Positions 36,753 to 45,410 of a DNA stretch of 64,000 nt are shown here, in pieces (the stretch's first letter is position 1; each line of letters starts with the position of its first letter). Where the stretch lies: positions 1 through 64,000 of the forward strand of contig NZ_NWSQ01000006.1 in assembly GCF_002531725.1 (NCBI RefSeq). The letters run 5' to 3'. Under the pieces are notes generated by a model. The model searched no databases, was not told where the DNA came from, and saw only the letters and a list, made by a program, of their open reading frames with translations. The stretch comes from Rhizobium sp. L43 (lineage in GTDB: Bacteria; Pseudomonadota; Alphaproteobacteria; Rhizobiales; Rhizobiaceae). The translations under genes and the position numbers were made by a program.

Positions 36753-37607
36753 TCAATGGTTCGCCGTCTCGCCGAGCACGGTCGCGAATTCCATCATGCG
36801 GCGGCGGCGAAGGGCGGCCTCTTCTCCGACTTGGAGGATGACCGACTCCGACAGGCAGTCGAGCAACGCGATCAGCGGCGGAAGATTGTCGAGATCGGGG
36901 GCGCGCGCGGGCGGCAAGGGCAGCATCACGTTCGACTGGTCCGCCATCCAGTCCGCTTGCTGCGGTGAAATGAGCACGACCTTATAGCCGTAGCGCCGTG
37001 CGGTTCGGGCAAGCAGGCGCGCCTTGGCGAAGCGGCGACAGTCGATGATGACGAGCAGCGCGTCGTCGACCGCCAGCCGGGCGAAGAGTTCGGCAAAACG
37101 GTTGTCGGCGCCGTCGAGCGTGCGCACGCCGTCACGGGCCTGCGTCAGCCGCTGGCAGAAATGATGGGCAAGGCTCGCCAGCCGGGCATGCGTGGCGATC
37201 GACACTTCGCGGGCCGTGCTGATCAAGCTGACGGCTTCGGACCAGTGCGGCTGCGCCGTCAGATGGTAGATATGGTGGAGCGCCTGGATCTGTTCGGCAA
37301 CCAGCACGGCGAGCGGTTTGCCCTCCGCGGCGTCGTGATGCAGCTCGCTCATGGCGCTTTGCAATTGCGCCGGCGATGTCGTCACCGTCTCGCGAATCTC
37401 TACTTTGACGCTGTCCAATCCCTGATAGCCGAGCGCGCGCAGGAAGCGCCCGACGGTCATCGGCGACAGATCCAGCCGGTCGGCGACGGACGCCGCTGTC
37501 TCGAACGGCAGGTCGTTCAGGTGTTCGGTAAAATATTTCGCGATACGGCGTTCGGCCGGTGTGCCGGTTTTTGCGTATTGCCTGAGTTTTTGCACAAAGT
37601 CTTCCAC
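36753..37607 (-). CDS. MurR/RpiR family transcriptional regulator
   Basis: A 284-residue RpiR-type regulator with an N-terminal HTH_6 domain (about residues 1-77, LPFETAASVADRLDLSPMTV) and a C-terminal SIS sugar-phosphate-binding domain (about 120-250). The start is GTG 37607 with GGGGAGG upstream. It converges on the FGGY kinase gene across 58 bases and may regulate the polyol genes or an unlinked sugar pathway. Compared with typical SIS regulators the serine-rich phosphate loop is not obvious (TAREVSIATHARLA segment), so effector binding may differ. Confidence 0.83.
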   Translation of the reverse strand: MEDFVQKLRQYAKTGTPAERRIAKYFTEHLNDLPFETAASVADRLDLSPMTVGRFLRALGYQGLDSVKVEIRETVTTSPAQLQSAMSELHHDAAEGKPLAVLVAEQIQALHHIYHLTAQPHWSEAVSLISTAREVSIATHARLASLAHHFCQRLTQARDGVRTLDGADNRFAELFARLAVDDALLVIIDCRRFAKARLLARTARRYGYKVVLISPQQADWMADQSNVMLPLPPARAPDLDNLPPLIALLDCLSESVILQVGEEAALRRRRMMEFATVLGETANH

Positions 37608-37842
37608 ATCAGCCTCCCCCGTTTTTCCTCAGAGGCGTTCCGTGGACGCGCTGTTGCGACCCCTCGTCTTTGCAACTATTTCGGAAGCTGCTTCTCAGGC
37701 TCATGCATATTTAGATGCGTGACAATACTATATTAGCATTTAGTTTTCGACAAGTTTTCTATTATCACCTGCAATTTTATTCTCTCTTGTAGGCGCTCTC
37801 CATCTTTCCTACATCTTCGGCGCAACCGGAGACGCCTGAGAC

Positions 37843-38556
37843 ATGATCCTTGCCGCCGCTCGACTATCCCTAGCCAATTTGTTCGCGCCGGAAACACGCG
37901 CAGTCTTCTGGAAAGTGCTCGGCCTGACAGTCCTCGTGCTGGTCGGCCTGTGGTTCGCGCTGCGTGGCGCCTTCATGGCTTTCCTGTTTCCCTGGCTGAC
38001 GAGCTTCTTTCCCGATGTGCCGGATTGGGCGGGATGGCTCGCTTTCATCTTCGCGATCCTTGCCGGTATCGGCCTTGCGCTGATGCTGGCCCTGCTGCTT
38101 TCGCCGGTCACGGCGCTGATCGCCGGCCTGTTTCTCGACGATGTCGCCGATGTCATCGAAAAACGCGACTATGCCGGAGACGCGCCGGGCACCGCCATGC
38201 CCATCGGTCCGGCGATGGCAAGCTCGATCAAGTTCCTCGGCGTGGTGATCCTCGGCAATATCGTCGCCTTGCTGCTGCTGTTCATCCCCGGCGTCAATCT
38301 GATCGCCTTCTTTCTGGTGAACGGCTATCTGCTCGGACGGGAATTCTTCGAATTCGCCGCCATGCGCTTCCGTTCGCCTGACGAGGCGCGGCTCTTCCGC
38401 GCCAGGCATGCTTCCACCGTCTTTCTCGGCGGGCTGGTGATCGCCCTTTTCCTGGCGATCCCGTTCGTCAATCTTCTGACGCCGCTGTTTGCCGCCGGCA
38501 TGATGGTGCATCTGCACAAGCTGATTTCTGCTAAAGATGCCGGGTTGCAACCCTAA
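37843..38556 (+). CDS. EI24/CysZ-like integral membrane protein
   Basis: A 237-residue membrane protein with about four long hydrophobic stretches (residues about 23-45, 65-90, 130-165, 195-225) and the EI24-domain signature FFLVNGYLLGREFFE (about 152-166). EI24/CysZ proteins in bacteria have been linked to sulfate permeation, but many alphaproteobacterial members are untested. The start follows GGAGACGCCTGAGAC. The upstream 235-base gap holds an AT-rich stretch (about 37700-37790) with no recognised gene. The sulfate role is uncertain. Confidence 0.72.
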   Translation: MILAAARLSLANLFAPETRAVFWKVLGLTVLVLVGLWFALRGAFMAFLFPWLTSFFPDVPDWAGWLAFIFAILAGIGLALMLALLLSPVTALIAGLFLDDVADVIEKRDYAGDAPGTAMPIGPAMASSIKFLGVVILGNIVALLLLFIPGVNLIAFFLVNGYLLGREFFEFAAMRFRSPDEARLFRARHASTVFLGGLVIALFLAIPFVNLLTPLFAAGMMVHLHKLISAKDAGLQP

Positions 38557-38559
38557 GGC

Positions 38560-38985
38560 TCAGCCGGGCAGGGCGGCGGCGGCGTACATCGCTGCGAATT
38601 CGGCGCTCGGCGGGATCGGCTTGATGATGTCGATCAGCACGCCGTTCGGATCGGCGGTGATGAAATGCCGCTGGCCGAAATCCTCATCGCGGATCTCCCG
38701 CACAATCGGCAGGCCGGCGTTTCGGCAGGCCGCATAGATCGCGTCGACATCGGCGACCTCGAAATTGAGCAGCAGGCCGGAGATCTTGCCGTGGGCGGTG
38801 GCCGGGATGGTCTCGTGGCTGCCATCGAGGATGGCAAGCGCAATATACTCCGTCTCTGCCGATTGCAGATGAACGTACCAGTCGCTCTCGAACAGCGCCT
38901 TGAAGCCGAAATGCGTGCAATAGAAGCTGGCGGTGCCGGCGACGTCGTCGGTCATGATGACGGGATAATAGCTCGTCGATTTCAT
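38560..38985 (-). CDS. VOC family (glyoxalase/bleomycin resistance-like) protein
   Basis: A 141-residue vicinal-oxygen-chelate protein made of the two beta-alpha-beta repeats of the family ([18 protein letters not shown] at residues 5-22, then the AVYA/AACRNAG half after about 75). Metal-ligand residues are less clear than in glyoxalase I, so a binding or resistance role is as likely as catalysis. It is divergent from a TetR gene, with two palindromes in the 82-base gap, so it is probably the regulated target. Its 3' end nearly touches EI24. Confidence 0.83.
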   Translation of the reverse strand: MKSTSYYPVIMTDDVAGTASFYCTHFGFKALFESDWYVHLQSAETEYIALAILDGSHETIPATAHGKISGLLLNFEVADVDAIYAACRNAGLPIVREIRDEDFGQRHFITADPNGVLIDIIKPIPPSAEFAAMYAAAALPG

Positions 38986-39006
38986 CTCTTTCCTCCTCTT
39001 TTATTT

Positions 39007-39056
39007 ACATACAAGCTGTATGTTTTTGGCCATTAACATACATTCTGTTTGTATGT
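39007..39056. promoter_or_regulatory. Two TetR-type operator palindromes in the VOC-tetR divergent gap
   Basis: ACATACA-N3-TGTATGT (39007-39023) and ACATACA-N7-TGTATGT (39036-39056) share perfect half-sites with different spacers. They cover most of the divergent intergenic region, so the adjacent TetR protein probably represses both genes. Confidence 0.75.
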
Positions 39057-39067
39057 AAAGAGAATGC

Positions 39068-39646
39068 ATGAGCCGCAGCAATCGCGAGAGAACGGAACAG
39101 ACGAGGCAGGCGCTGATCGATGCCGGCCGGCGTCTCTTCGTCGAGAAGGGTTATGCCGAAACCGCAACGCCGGAGATCGTCGCCGCGGCGGGTGTGACGC
39201 GTGGCGCGCTCTACCATCATTTTGAAGACAAGAAGGCGCTTTTTCGCGCGGTGATCGAATGCGAGGCGCAAGCGGTGGCCGAAGCGATCGAGGTGCATAC
39301 GGCGTCATCCGACGCGCCGCGTGCCACACTGATCGCCGGTGCCTCGGCCTATTTCGATGCGATGAGGGCACAAGGGCGCACGCGGCTGCTGCTGATCGAG
39401 GCCCCTGCCGTTCTCGGCCCGCTGGCGACCGCGGCGATCGATGCGGAGAATGCGGAAGCGACGCTGCAGGCAGGGCTTGCCGCCATGCTTCCGGAGGCCG
39501 GCGCTATGCTCGACCCGCTGACGTCGCTGCTATCGGCGGCCTTCGACCGCGCGGCGATCGCGATCGAGGCGGGCGCGGAAAGGCGGGATTACGAGCAGGC
39601 GATCGCTGTTCTACTCGACGGCCTCGCCGATAACCTGCGACGGTAG
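39068..39646 (+). CDS. TetR family transcriptional regulator
   Basis: A 192-residue TetR regulator: helix-turn-helix at about residues 12-55 (ALIDAGRRLFVEKGYAETAT, then GVTRGALYHHF) and a C-terminal ligand domain. It is divergent from the VOC gene with two palindromic candidate operators. Its last 36 bases overlap the 3' end of nth on the other strand. Confidence 0.9.
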   Translation: MSRSNRERTEQTRQALIDAGRRLFVEKGYAETATPEIVAAAGVTRGALYHHFEDKKALFRAVIECEAQAVAEAIEVHTASSDAPRATLIAGASAYFDAMRAQGRTRLLLIEAPAVLGPLATAAIDAENAEATLQAGLAAMLPEAGAMLDPLTSLLSAAFDRAAIAIEAGAERRDYEQAIAVLLDGLADNLRR

Positions 39647-40393
39647 CTCGATGAGTGGCGCCGCCACATCCCAGCTCTTCTCCGGTGATTTGCAGATATC
39701 GGCGATGACGCAGCGCTCACATTCCGGGCGGCGTGCCTTGCAGGTATAGCGTCCGTGCAGGATCAGCCAGTGATGGGCGTGGTAGAGGTAGTGTTTCGGG
39801 ATCACCTTCATCAGCCGCGCCTCGACATCGTCAGGCGTCTTGCCAGGGGCAAGCCGGATGCGGTTGGCAATGCGGAAGATATGGGTGTCGACGGCCATCG
39901 TCGCCTGGCCGAAGGCCATGGACAGCACGACATTGGCGGTCTTGCGGCCGACGCCCGGCAATTTCACCAGTTCGTCGCGCGTCTCCGGCACCGTGCCGCC
40001 GAACTCATCGACCAGCATTTGCGAGAGCGCGATGACGTTTTTCGCCTTGTTGCGATAAAGGCCGATCGTCCTGATATAGTCGCGCAGCCGCTCCTCGCCG
40101 AGCTCGAGCATCTTTTGCGGCGTATCGGCAACCTTGAAGAGGGCGCGTGTCGCCTTGTTGACGCCGACATCGGTCGCCTGCGCCGACAGTGCGACGGCGA
40201 CGACGAGGGTGAAGGGATTGCTATGCTCGAGTTCGCCCTTCGGTTCCGGCCGCTGCACCGAGAAGCGGCGGAAGATCTCCTCACGCTCGGCCAGCGAATA
40301 GGCGGTCTTCACCGCCGCCGCCGGTTTGCGGCGGGCGATCACATTCGAGTTTTGCGACGGTTTGCTAACGGATTTAAGTTTCGGATTCGCCAT
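39611..40393 (-). CDS. nth: Endonuclease III (DNA glycosylase/AP lyase)
   Basis: A 260-residue base-excision repair enzyme. The helix-hairpin-helix LPGVGRKTANVVL carries the catalytic Lys and the VDTHIFR segment the catalytic Asp. The [4Fe-4S] cluster cysteines follow CKARRPECERCVIADICKSP (spacing C-X6-C-X2-C-X5-C). It removes oxidised pyrimidines. The N-terminal 35 residues (basic, KSVSKPSQNSN) precede the conserved fold. ATG 40393 is preferred; an in-frame start at 40507 would run through the neighbouring gene. The start is only 22 bases from the divergent DUF2244 start. Confidence 0.93.
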   Translation of the reverse strand: MANPKLKSVSKPSQNSNVIARRKPAAAVKTAYSLAEREEIFRRFSVQRPEPKGELEHSNPFTLVVAVALSAQATDVGVNKATRALFKVADTPQKMLELGEERLRDYIRTIGLYRNKAKNVIALSQMLVDEFGGTVPETRDELVKLPGVGRKTANVVLSMAFGQATMAVDTHIFRIANRIRLAPGKTPDDVEARLMKVIPKHYLYHAHHWLILHGRYTCKARRPECERCVIADICKSPEKSWDVAAPLIELPSQVIGEAVE

Positions 40394-40415
40394 GGGGAAT
40401 CTATACTCACCGGCT

Positions 40416-40913
40416 ATGATGGAAAGCAACGCCCACAGCTCCAACGAGCAGCCTGTTTTCGCCGCCGAACTCTTTCCCCACCGGTCACTCGGCCGTCGGG
40501 GCTTCAAGGTGCTGCTTGGCTCGTCGGGTGCCGTCTGCTTGCTCTACGGCATGTTCTTCGTCGCCACCGGCGCCTGGCCGATCGGCTTCTTCTTCGGTCT
40601 GGACTTCGTGCTTCTCTATGGCGCCTTCTGGTTGAGCTACCGCTCCGGAAGGGCACGCGAGGAGGTCACGGTGTCGCGCACGGATGTTTCGGTGCGCAAG
40701 TTTGCGCCGTCGGGGCGGATGGTGGAGCATCATTTCAATCCGTTCTGGGCGCGCTTCCGCGTTCGTCGCCACCAGGAGATCGGCATCCTCTCCATGCATA
40801 TTTTCGGCGAGGGCCGGCGTACGGATATCGGCTCCTTCCTTAATCCCGACGATCGCGAAAGCTTCGCCAAGGCCTTCAAGGGGGCGCTCGCGACGGTCAA
40901 GCAGCGGATCTGA
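40416..40913 (+). CDS. DUF2244 domain-containing membrane protein
   Basis: A 165-residue protein with two adjacent hydrophobic helices (about residues 33-72, CLLYGMFFVATGAWPIGFFF in the first) and a soluble C-terminal part with WARFRVRR and GSFLNPDDRESFAKAFKGAL, the DUF2244 pattern. The function is unknown. It is probably part of a repair-associated neighbourhood only by position: nth is divergent, and the AraC-MGMT gene follows 79 bases later. Alternative start ATG at 40392 overlaps the nth start codon on the opposite strand. Confidence 0.8.
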   Translation: MMESNAHSSNEQPVFAAELFPHRSLGRRGFKVLLGSSGAVCLLYGMFFVATGAWPIGFFFGLDFVLLYGAFWLSYRSGRAREEVTVSRTDVSVRKFAPSGRMVEHHFNPFWARFRVRRHQEIGILSMHIFGEGRRTDIGSFLNPDDRESFAKAFKGALATVKQRI

Positions 40914-40967
40914 GCCTATCTGGCGGATGTGCAAGAATCGGGTGGTTTGCTCACCCCCTATTGATTA

Positions 40968-40986
40968 TCTCCTTGTGACAAGGAGA
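40968..40986 (+). promoter_or_regulatory. Hairpin containing the ribosome binding site of the AraC-MGMT gene
   Basis: TCTCCTTGTGACAAGGAGA reads as a 9-bp-arm inverted repeat with a one-base centre, or a 7-bp RNA stem (TCTCCTT/AAGGAGA) with a 5-base loop. The right arm is the AAGGAG ribosome site for ATG 40993. It could hide the site in mRNA, or act as a DNA operator. Confidence 0.6.
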
Positions 40987-40992
40987 AAGACC

Positions 40993-41865
40993 ATGGATAT
41001 GATTGCGAACCTGCAGACAGACATCACGCCTGACGGCCCTGATTATGATATCGTCCGTCGGGTCATCGAACTCATCACCGAGGACTACCGCGACCAGCCT
41101 TCGCTGGAGGCGATCGCCGCGCGGCTCAACCAGTCGCCGACGCAACTGCAGAAGACCTTCACCCGCTGGGCCGGCCTGTCGCCCAAGGGTTTTCTGCAGG
41201 CGGTGACGCTCGACCACGCCAAGCGGCTGCTGCGTAGCGAAGACATGCCGTTGCTCGAGACGTCGATCGAGGTCGGTCTCTCCGGGCCGAGCCGGCTGCA
41301 CGACCTTTTCGTCACGCATGAGGCAATGTCGCCCGGCGAATGGAAGGCCAAGGGCGGCGGTCTCACCATCCGCTACGGTTTCCACATCTGCCCTTTCGGC
41401 ATGGCGCTGATTATGGTGACCGACCGCGGTCTTGCCGGCCTCGCCTTCAGCGATTCCGGCGACGAGAGGGCCTGCCTCGAGGATATGACCTGCCGCTGGC
41501 CGAACGCCTCTTATGTCGAAGACCTGCAGGCGACGGTGCCCTATGCCGCCCGCATCTTCGAGCCCGGCAGATGGTCGTCCGAGCAGCCGCTGCGCGTCGT
41601 GCTGATCGGCACCGATTTCCAGGTGCGCGTCTGGCAGAGCCTGCTGAAGATCCCGTTCGGCAAGGCCGTCACCTATTCCGATATCGCCAACGATATCGGC
41701 CGCCCGACGGCGCAGCGCGCCGTCGGAGCGGCGGTCGGGGCAAACCCGATTTCGTTCGTGGTGCCCTGCCATCGGGCGCTCGGCAAGAACGGCGCACTGA
41801 CGGGCTACCATTGGGGCCTTACCCGCAAACGGGCGATGCTCGGCTGGGAATCGGCGCACGCCTGA
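40993..41865 (+). CDS. AraC-type HTH fused to methylated-DNA--cysteine methyltransferase
   Basis: A 290-residue protein with an AraC-type helix-turn-helix (about residues 15-105: SLEAIAARLNQSPTQLQKTF) followed by an O6-alkylguanine methyltransferase domain (about 125-285) with the active-site Cys in VVPCHRALG (about 259). It resembles the C-terminal two thirds of Ada but lacks the N-terminal zinc/phosphotriester domain. It repairs O6-methylguanine, and may act as a regulator. ATG 40993 follows AAGGAG; that site lies in a hairpin. There is a gap of 48 bases before the convergent SorC gene. Confidence 0.9.
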   Translation: MDMIANLQTDITPDGPDYDIVRRVIELITEDYRDQPSLEAIAARLNQSPTQLQKTFTRWAGLSPKGFLQAVTLDHAKRLLRSEDMPLLETSIEVGLSGPSRLHDLFVTHEAMSPGEWKAKGGGLTIRYGFHICPFGMALIMVTDRGLAGLAFSDSGDERACLEDMTCRWPNASYVEDLQATVPYAARIFEPGRWSSEQPLRVVLIGTDFQVRVWQSLLKIPFGKAVTYSDIANDIGRPTAQRAVGAAVGANPISFVVPCHRALGKNGALTGYHWGLTRKRAMLGWESAHA

Positions 41866-41913
41866 TAGGGTTTCCCGGGGGCAGCGGCCGTCGTTTTCTA
41901 CTTGCGTCGTTCG

Positions 41914-42960
41914 CTATCGCTCTGACGCTTCTTCCCGCTGGGGCGTAGAGACGGGCGGCAACGTCTCCGCCAGTTCGAGCAGCGCCCGTGCGGCACTTTC
42001 ATCGGTGATCAGCGTGTTGCAGCCGATGCGCTTGATCGTGGCGCGGATCGCCACGGCCCGGTGGGCGCCGCCGGAGGAGAGCACGATATGTTTGGCCTCC
42101 TTCAGCGTGTCTAGATCGACGGACATGACTCGACGATTGATCGAGTGGTCGACCGAATTGCCGTCCTTGTCGAGGAAGTTGAACATGGTGTCGCAGACGC
42201 AGCCGGCATCGATCAGTTCCTGCAGCTCGGCCTTGGAGATCCAGCCCTCCGACAGCGAGGTCGAATGCGGGCCGATATCGCCGCAGCTGACGATCGCCAG
42301 ATCGAGGTTCTCGGCCAGACGATAAATCGTGTCCAGCCCGCATTTCTCGATCAGATTGCGTTTGGTTTCGATGGAGTCGACGAGAAGCGGCGCCAGGAAC
42401 ATGTAACATTCGGCGCCGAGCTGATTTGCCAGCCGCCATGTGTAATCGATCGGGTTGGTCTGGTGCACGGCGACGATGCCGCCCAAGAGCGAGACGACCT
42501 TGCAATTGGCGCGGCGCGGCGGCCGGAAGCTCGACAGCGAGGCGGTCATGGTGCGGCCCCAGCCGACGCCGATGGTGTAGTCGTCGGGGATGGCTTCGGA
42601 GAGGAACTGGCCCAGGGCCAGGCCGACATTTTTCGCCAGCGCATTGACGTCGCTATTGACCGGCGCGGGCACGACGATCGCCTCGTCGAGGCCGTAGGCG
42701 CGCTCCAGCTTCACCGAAAGTTCAACGCAGTCGCCGATCGAATCGTTGATCCAGATCTGGACTTCGCTGCGCTTCATCGCCTCGTCGAGCAGGCGGATGA
42801 CGGTGGTGCGGCTGATGCCGAGCTGTTCGGCGACGTCTTTCTGGGTCAGGCCCTCGTTATAATAGAGCCATGCCGCCCTGAGCCGCAGCGAGGATGCCTC
42901 GGAATAAGCCGTGTGTGTGCCGCGTTTGAGCTTGACCACATTGCCTCCGCACGAATTCAC
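41914..42960 (-). CDS. SorC/DeoR family transcriptional regulator
   Basis: A 348-residue SorC-family regulator: helix-turn-helix LTQKDVAEQLGISRTTVIRL (about residues 35-54) and a sugar-phosphate-binding domain (GVGWGRTMT near 131). Two GTG starts are possible: 42960, or 42939 preceded by GGAGG (341 residues, perhaps better). It is divergent from transaldolase, so it probably regulates it in response to a pentose or tetrose phosphate; EryD-type regulators of erythritol pathways are the closest named analogue I can suggest, without proof. Confidence 0.87.
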   Translation of the reverse strand: MNSCGGNVVKLKRGTHTAYSEASSLRLRAAWLYYNEGLTQKDVAEQLGISRTTVIRLLDEAMKRSEVQIWINDSIGDCVELSVKLERAYGLDEAIVVPAPVNSDVNALAKNVGLALGQFLSEAIPDDYTIGVGWGRTMTASLSSFRPPRRANCKVVSLLGGIVAVHQTNPIDYTWRLANQLGAECYMFLAPLLVDSIETKRNLIEKCGLDTIYRLAENLDLAIVSCGDIGPHSTSLSEGWISKAELQELIDAGCVCDTMFNFLDKDGNSVDHSINRRVMSVDLDTLKEAKHIVLSSGGAHRAVAIRATIKRIGCNTLITDESAARALLELAETLPPVSTPQREEASER

Positions 42961-43359
42961 CCCAGATCCCCCTTGGGATGAAAGGCGTAACGTCGTTTTG
43001 TTGGAGGGATAATGACGGGTGTGACACTTATGTCAATTGAAATGCACAAATGTCCTTGACTTTTCCCTGGGCGAATGGCGATAGTCCTGACGACACAAGT
43101 CGTTCTTGTCCGTCGAGGAGGACATAGTGCGGGCATGCCGAAAGTCACGACCGGCCTTCCAGCCGCAGGCGGCATCGCTTGCGTCCGAGCCGCCATTCGT
43201 TGACGGACGGAACATGGCGACTGTCCTTTACGTTTGTGAATCATCCGTGACGGATGCGCGCATTTTCGCCTGCAGCTTGCAAACAACCTGTCGGTAGATC
43301 ACCTTTGCCGGGCGGAACGCGCGCCGGTCGCAGCCCAAGTTCAACAAGGATTATTAACC
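42961..43359. promoter_or_regulatory. Divergent regulatory region of the SorC gene and transaldolase
   Basis: This 399-base gap has no convincing gene. It contains the inverted repeat TGACA-N4-TGTCA (43022-43035) and a promoter-like TTGACT (43056-43061) 18 bases from GATAGT (43080-43085). CATCCG-N3-CGGATG is at 43242-43256. The transaldolase start has AAGGA at about 43347. A leader of some 260 bases is implied if this promoter is used. The first repeat is the best SorC operator candidate. Confidence 0.45.
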
Positions 43360-44325
43360 ATGACATCCAAGCTTGACCAACTTCGCGAGATTACCACCGT
43401 CGTCGCCGATACCGGCGACATCGAGGCCGTTGCCCGGCTGAAGCCGGTGGATTGCACGACCAACCCGAGCATCGTGCTGAAGGCGCTCGGCACGCCGATG
43501 TTTGCCGACGCCATCAAGGAAGCCGTCGCCTGGGGCAAGAAACAGGGCGGCAATCCCGAAGCCGTTTCATCCGCTGTTGCCGATCGCCTCGCCATATCAG
43601 TCGGCGCCGCCCTGGTGAAGCTTGTCCCGGGCCGCGTCTCGACCGAAGTCGATGCCGATCTTTCCTTCGATACCGAGGCTTCGCTTGCCAAGGCGCGCGC
43701 GATCATCGCCGCCTACAAGGATCGCGGCATCGATCAGGACCGCATCCTCATCAAACTCGCCTCCACTTGGGAAGGCATCCGCGCAGCGGAAGTGCTGCAG
43801 AAGGAAGGCATCGACTGCAACCTGACGCTTCTTTTCAGCAAGGCCCAGGCGATCGCCTGCGCCGACGCCAAGGTGTTCCTGATCTCGCCCTTCGTCGGCC
43901 GCATCCTCGACTGGTACAAGAAATCGACCGGCAAGGACTTCACGGCCGAGGAAGATCCGGGCGTCATCTCCGTCCGTGAAATCTACAACTACTACAAGGC
44001 GAACGACATCAAGACGATCGTCATGGGCGCCTCCTTCCGCAGCGCCGGCGAAATCGAAGCCCTTGCCGGCTGCGACCGCCTGACGATCAGCCCGAACCTG
44101 CTCGACGAGCTCGCCAAGGATGAGGGCAAGCTGGAGCGCAAGCTCTCGCCTGATAGTCGCAAGCCGGATCCGAAGGTCTCGGTCGACGAGAAGACTTTCC
44201 GCTGGCTGATGAACGAAGACGCGATGGCGACGGAAAAACTCGCCGAAGGCATCCGCGCCTTCGCCAAGGATCTGGGAACGTTGCGCAGCATGGTGCAGAA
44301 GGAACTACAGCTCGCCGCCGCCTGA
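43360..44325 (+). CDS. tal: Transaldolase
   Basis: A 321-residue class I transaldolase of the classical TalB length. The Schiff-base Lys is in the [12 protein letters not shown] segment (about residue 132), and the N-terminal [12 protein letters not shown] motif (about 30-41) is typical. It transfers a dihydroxyacetone unit between sedoheptulose 7-phosphate and glyceraldehyde 3-phosphate in the pentose phosphate pathway. It has a dedicated divergent SorC regulator, suggesting it serves a specific pentose or polyol pathway in addition to central metabolism. The inverted-repeat element follows directly after it. Confidence 0.95.
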   Translation: MTSKLDQLREITTVVADTGDIEAVARLKPVDCTTNPSIVLKALGTPMFADAIKEAVAWGKKQGGNPEAVSSAVADRLAISVGAALVKLVPGRVSTEVDADLSFDTEASLAKARAIIAAYKDRGIDQDRILIKLASTWEGIRAAEVLQKEGIDCNLTLLFSKAQAIACADAKVFLISPFVGRILDWYKKSTGKDFTAEEDPGVISVREIYNYYKANDIKTIVMGASFRSAGEIEALAGCDRLTISPNLLDELAKDEGKLERKLSPDSRKPDPKVSVDEKTFRWLMNEDAMATEKLAEGIRAFAKDLGTLRSMVQKELQLAAA

Positions 44326-44342
44326 TAAGGCACGGCATACAA

Positions 44343-44617
44343 TTAGAGCCTTTCCGGGTTAGATTGCAGCATTCTGTTGGCTCAAACGGAGTCGGATGGT
44401 CGACCGGCCGGCGCGCGTCGTAGCCCAGTTCTACGGCCAAGCCGGCCGGTCGATCAGGCGGCCCGTTTCAGCCAACCCGAAGGGCCGGGCATCTTTCCAC
44501 CAGGATCAAAGGCGATCGGCTCGGACGTACCAAGGGGTATGCCCTTCGCCAATCGCCTTTGCCCTGACGAAAACCTGCTCCGGCAGAATGCTGCAATCTA
44601 ACCCGGAAAGGCTCTAA
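44343..44617. repeat. MITE-like element with perfect 34-bp terminal inverted repeats
   Basis: The 34-base sequence at 44343-44376 is repeated exactly in inverted orientation at 44584-44617, within 275 bases in all. Key bases are AGAGCCTTTCCGGG near the outer end and AGCATTCTG at the inner end. Between the arms, TCGACCGGCCGGC (44400-44412) is exactly inverted at 44441-44453. No transposase frame is present and no target duplication was recognised. It lies between tal and DUF1345 and could fold into a long stem. It is most likely a non-autonomous or repetitive intergenic element. Confidence 0.8.
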
Positions 44618-44689
44618 AGGCGCGGCTGCCGGCTGGCAGGCGCGCCTTTTTCATGCTGTTATCAAGGGCATATGCTGTCGGAGACCGAT

Positions 44690-45358
44690 ATGGCGGATGA
44701 GGAACGGGCAAACTCGCTTGCGGCATTTGCCTATAAGCATGCGAGCTTCATCATCGCCGCTCTTGCCGGACTGGCCGTCTTCCTGGCCGTAACCTCGCGC
44801 GAGGTCAGCGCCGGCAATATTCTGTTCGGCTGGAATGTCAGCGCCGGCGTTTTTGTCGCGCTCAGCTGGCGCAAGATGCTGCGGGCGACGGTCGAAAGCA
44901 TCCGCAAACGCTCCGCGGATCTCGATTTCTCCGACACCGTCCTCCTGGCTCTTTCGATCGGAGCAGCGCTTGCCAGCATCGCCGGCATCGGCATCGAGCT
45001 TCATTCGATCAAGGAGGCGGCACCCGACGTCGCGCTGGCACGGGCAGGTGCGGCGATTTTGACGATCCTGATCTCCTGGATCTTCCTGCATACGCTTTTC
45101 ACCATCCACTATGCCCATTATTTCTACGGCGGGGCGGACGAGGAGGGCGGCCTCAAATTTCCCGACGGGATCGAAGAGCCCGGCTACTGGGACTTCCTCT
45201 ATTTCTCCTTCACCATCGGCGTTGCCGCGCAGACGGCGGATGTCGCGGTCAGTTCGACCAGCATGCGCAAGCTGACGCTGCTGCATGCCGTGCTGTCGTT
45301 CCTGTTCAACACGACGATCCTGGCGCTGGCGATCAATGTCGGGGCAAGCCTGCTATAA
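44690..45358 (+). CDS. DUF1345 family integral membrane protein
   Basis: A 222-residue membrane protein with about five hydrophobic helices and the DUF1345 signature FSFTIGVAAQTADVAVSS (about residues 166-183), preceded by HYAHYFYGG. The function is unknown; potassium-channel-like topology has been noted for this group but I would not rely on it. ATG 44690 has GGAG upstream; ATG 44672 is an alternative giving 228 residues. Confidence 0.82.
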   Translation: MADEERANSLAAFAYKHASFIIAALAGLAVFLAVTSREVSAGNILFGWNVSAGVFVALSWRKMLRATVESIRKRSADLDFSDTVLLALSIGAALASIAGIGIELHSIKEAAPDVALARAGAAILTILISWIFLHTLFTIHYAHYFYGGADEEGGLKFPDGIEEPGYWDFLYFSFTIGVAAQTADVAVSSTSMRKLTLLHAVLSFLFNTTILALAINVGASLL

Positions 45359-45410
45359 TGCGGCCTTGCCGGAGCGGGTGGCCAATCACCTGCTCGTCAA
45401 ACCGGAGGGT

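Noticed and set aside
43106..43297. A 63-codon frame in the SorC-transaldolase gap
   Set aside because: No ribosome site, no recognisable motif, and it lies in a region with regulatory features; treated as chance.
44377..44617. Short frames inside the inverted-repeat element
   Set aside because: They are fewer than 80 codons, Arg/Pro-rich, and follow palindromic DNA; no transposase features.
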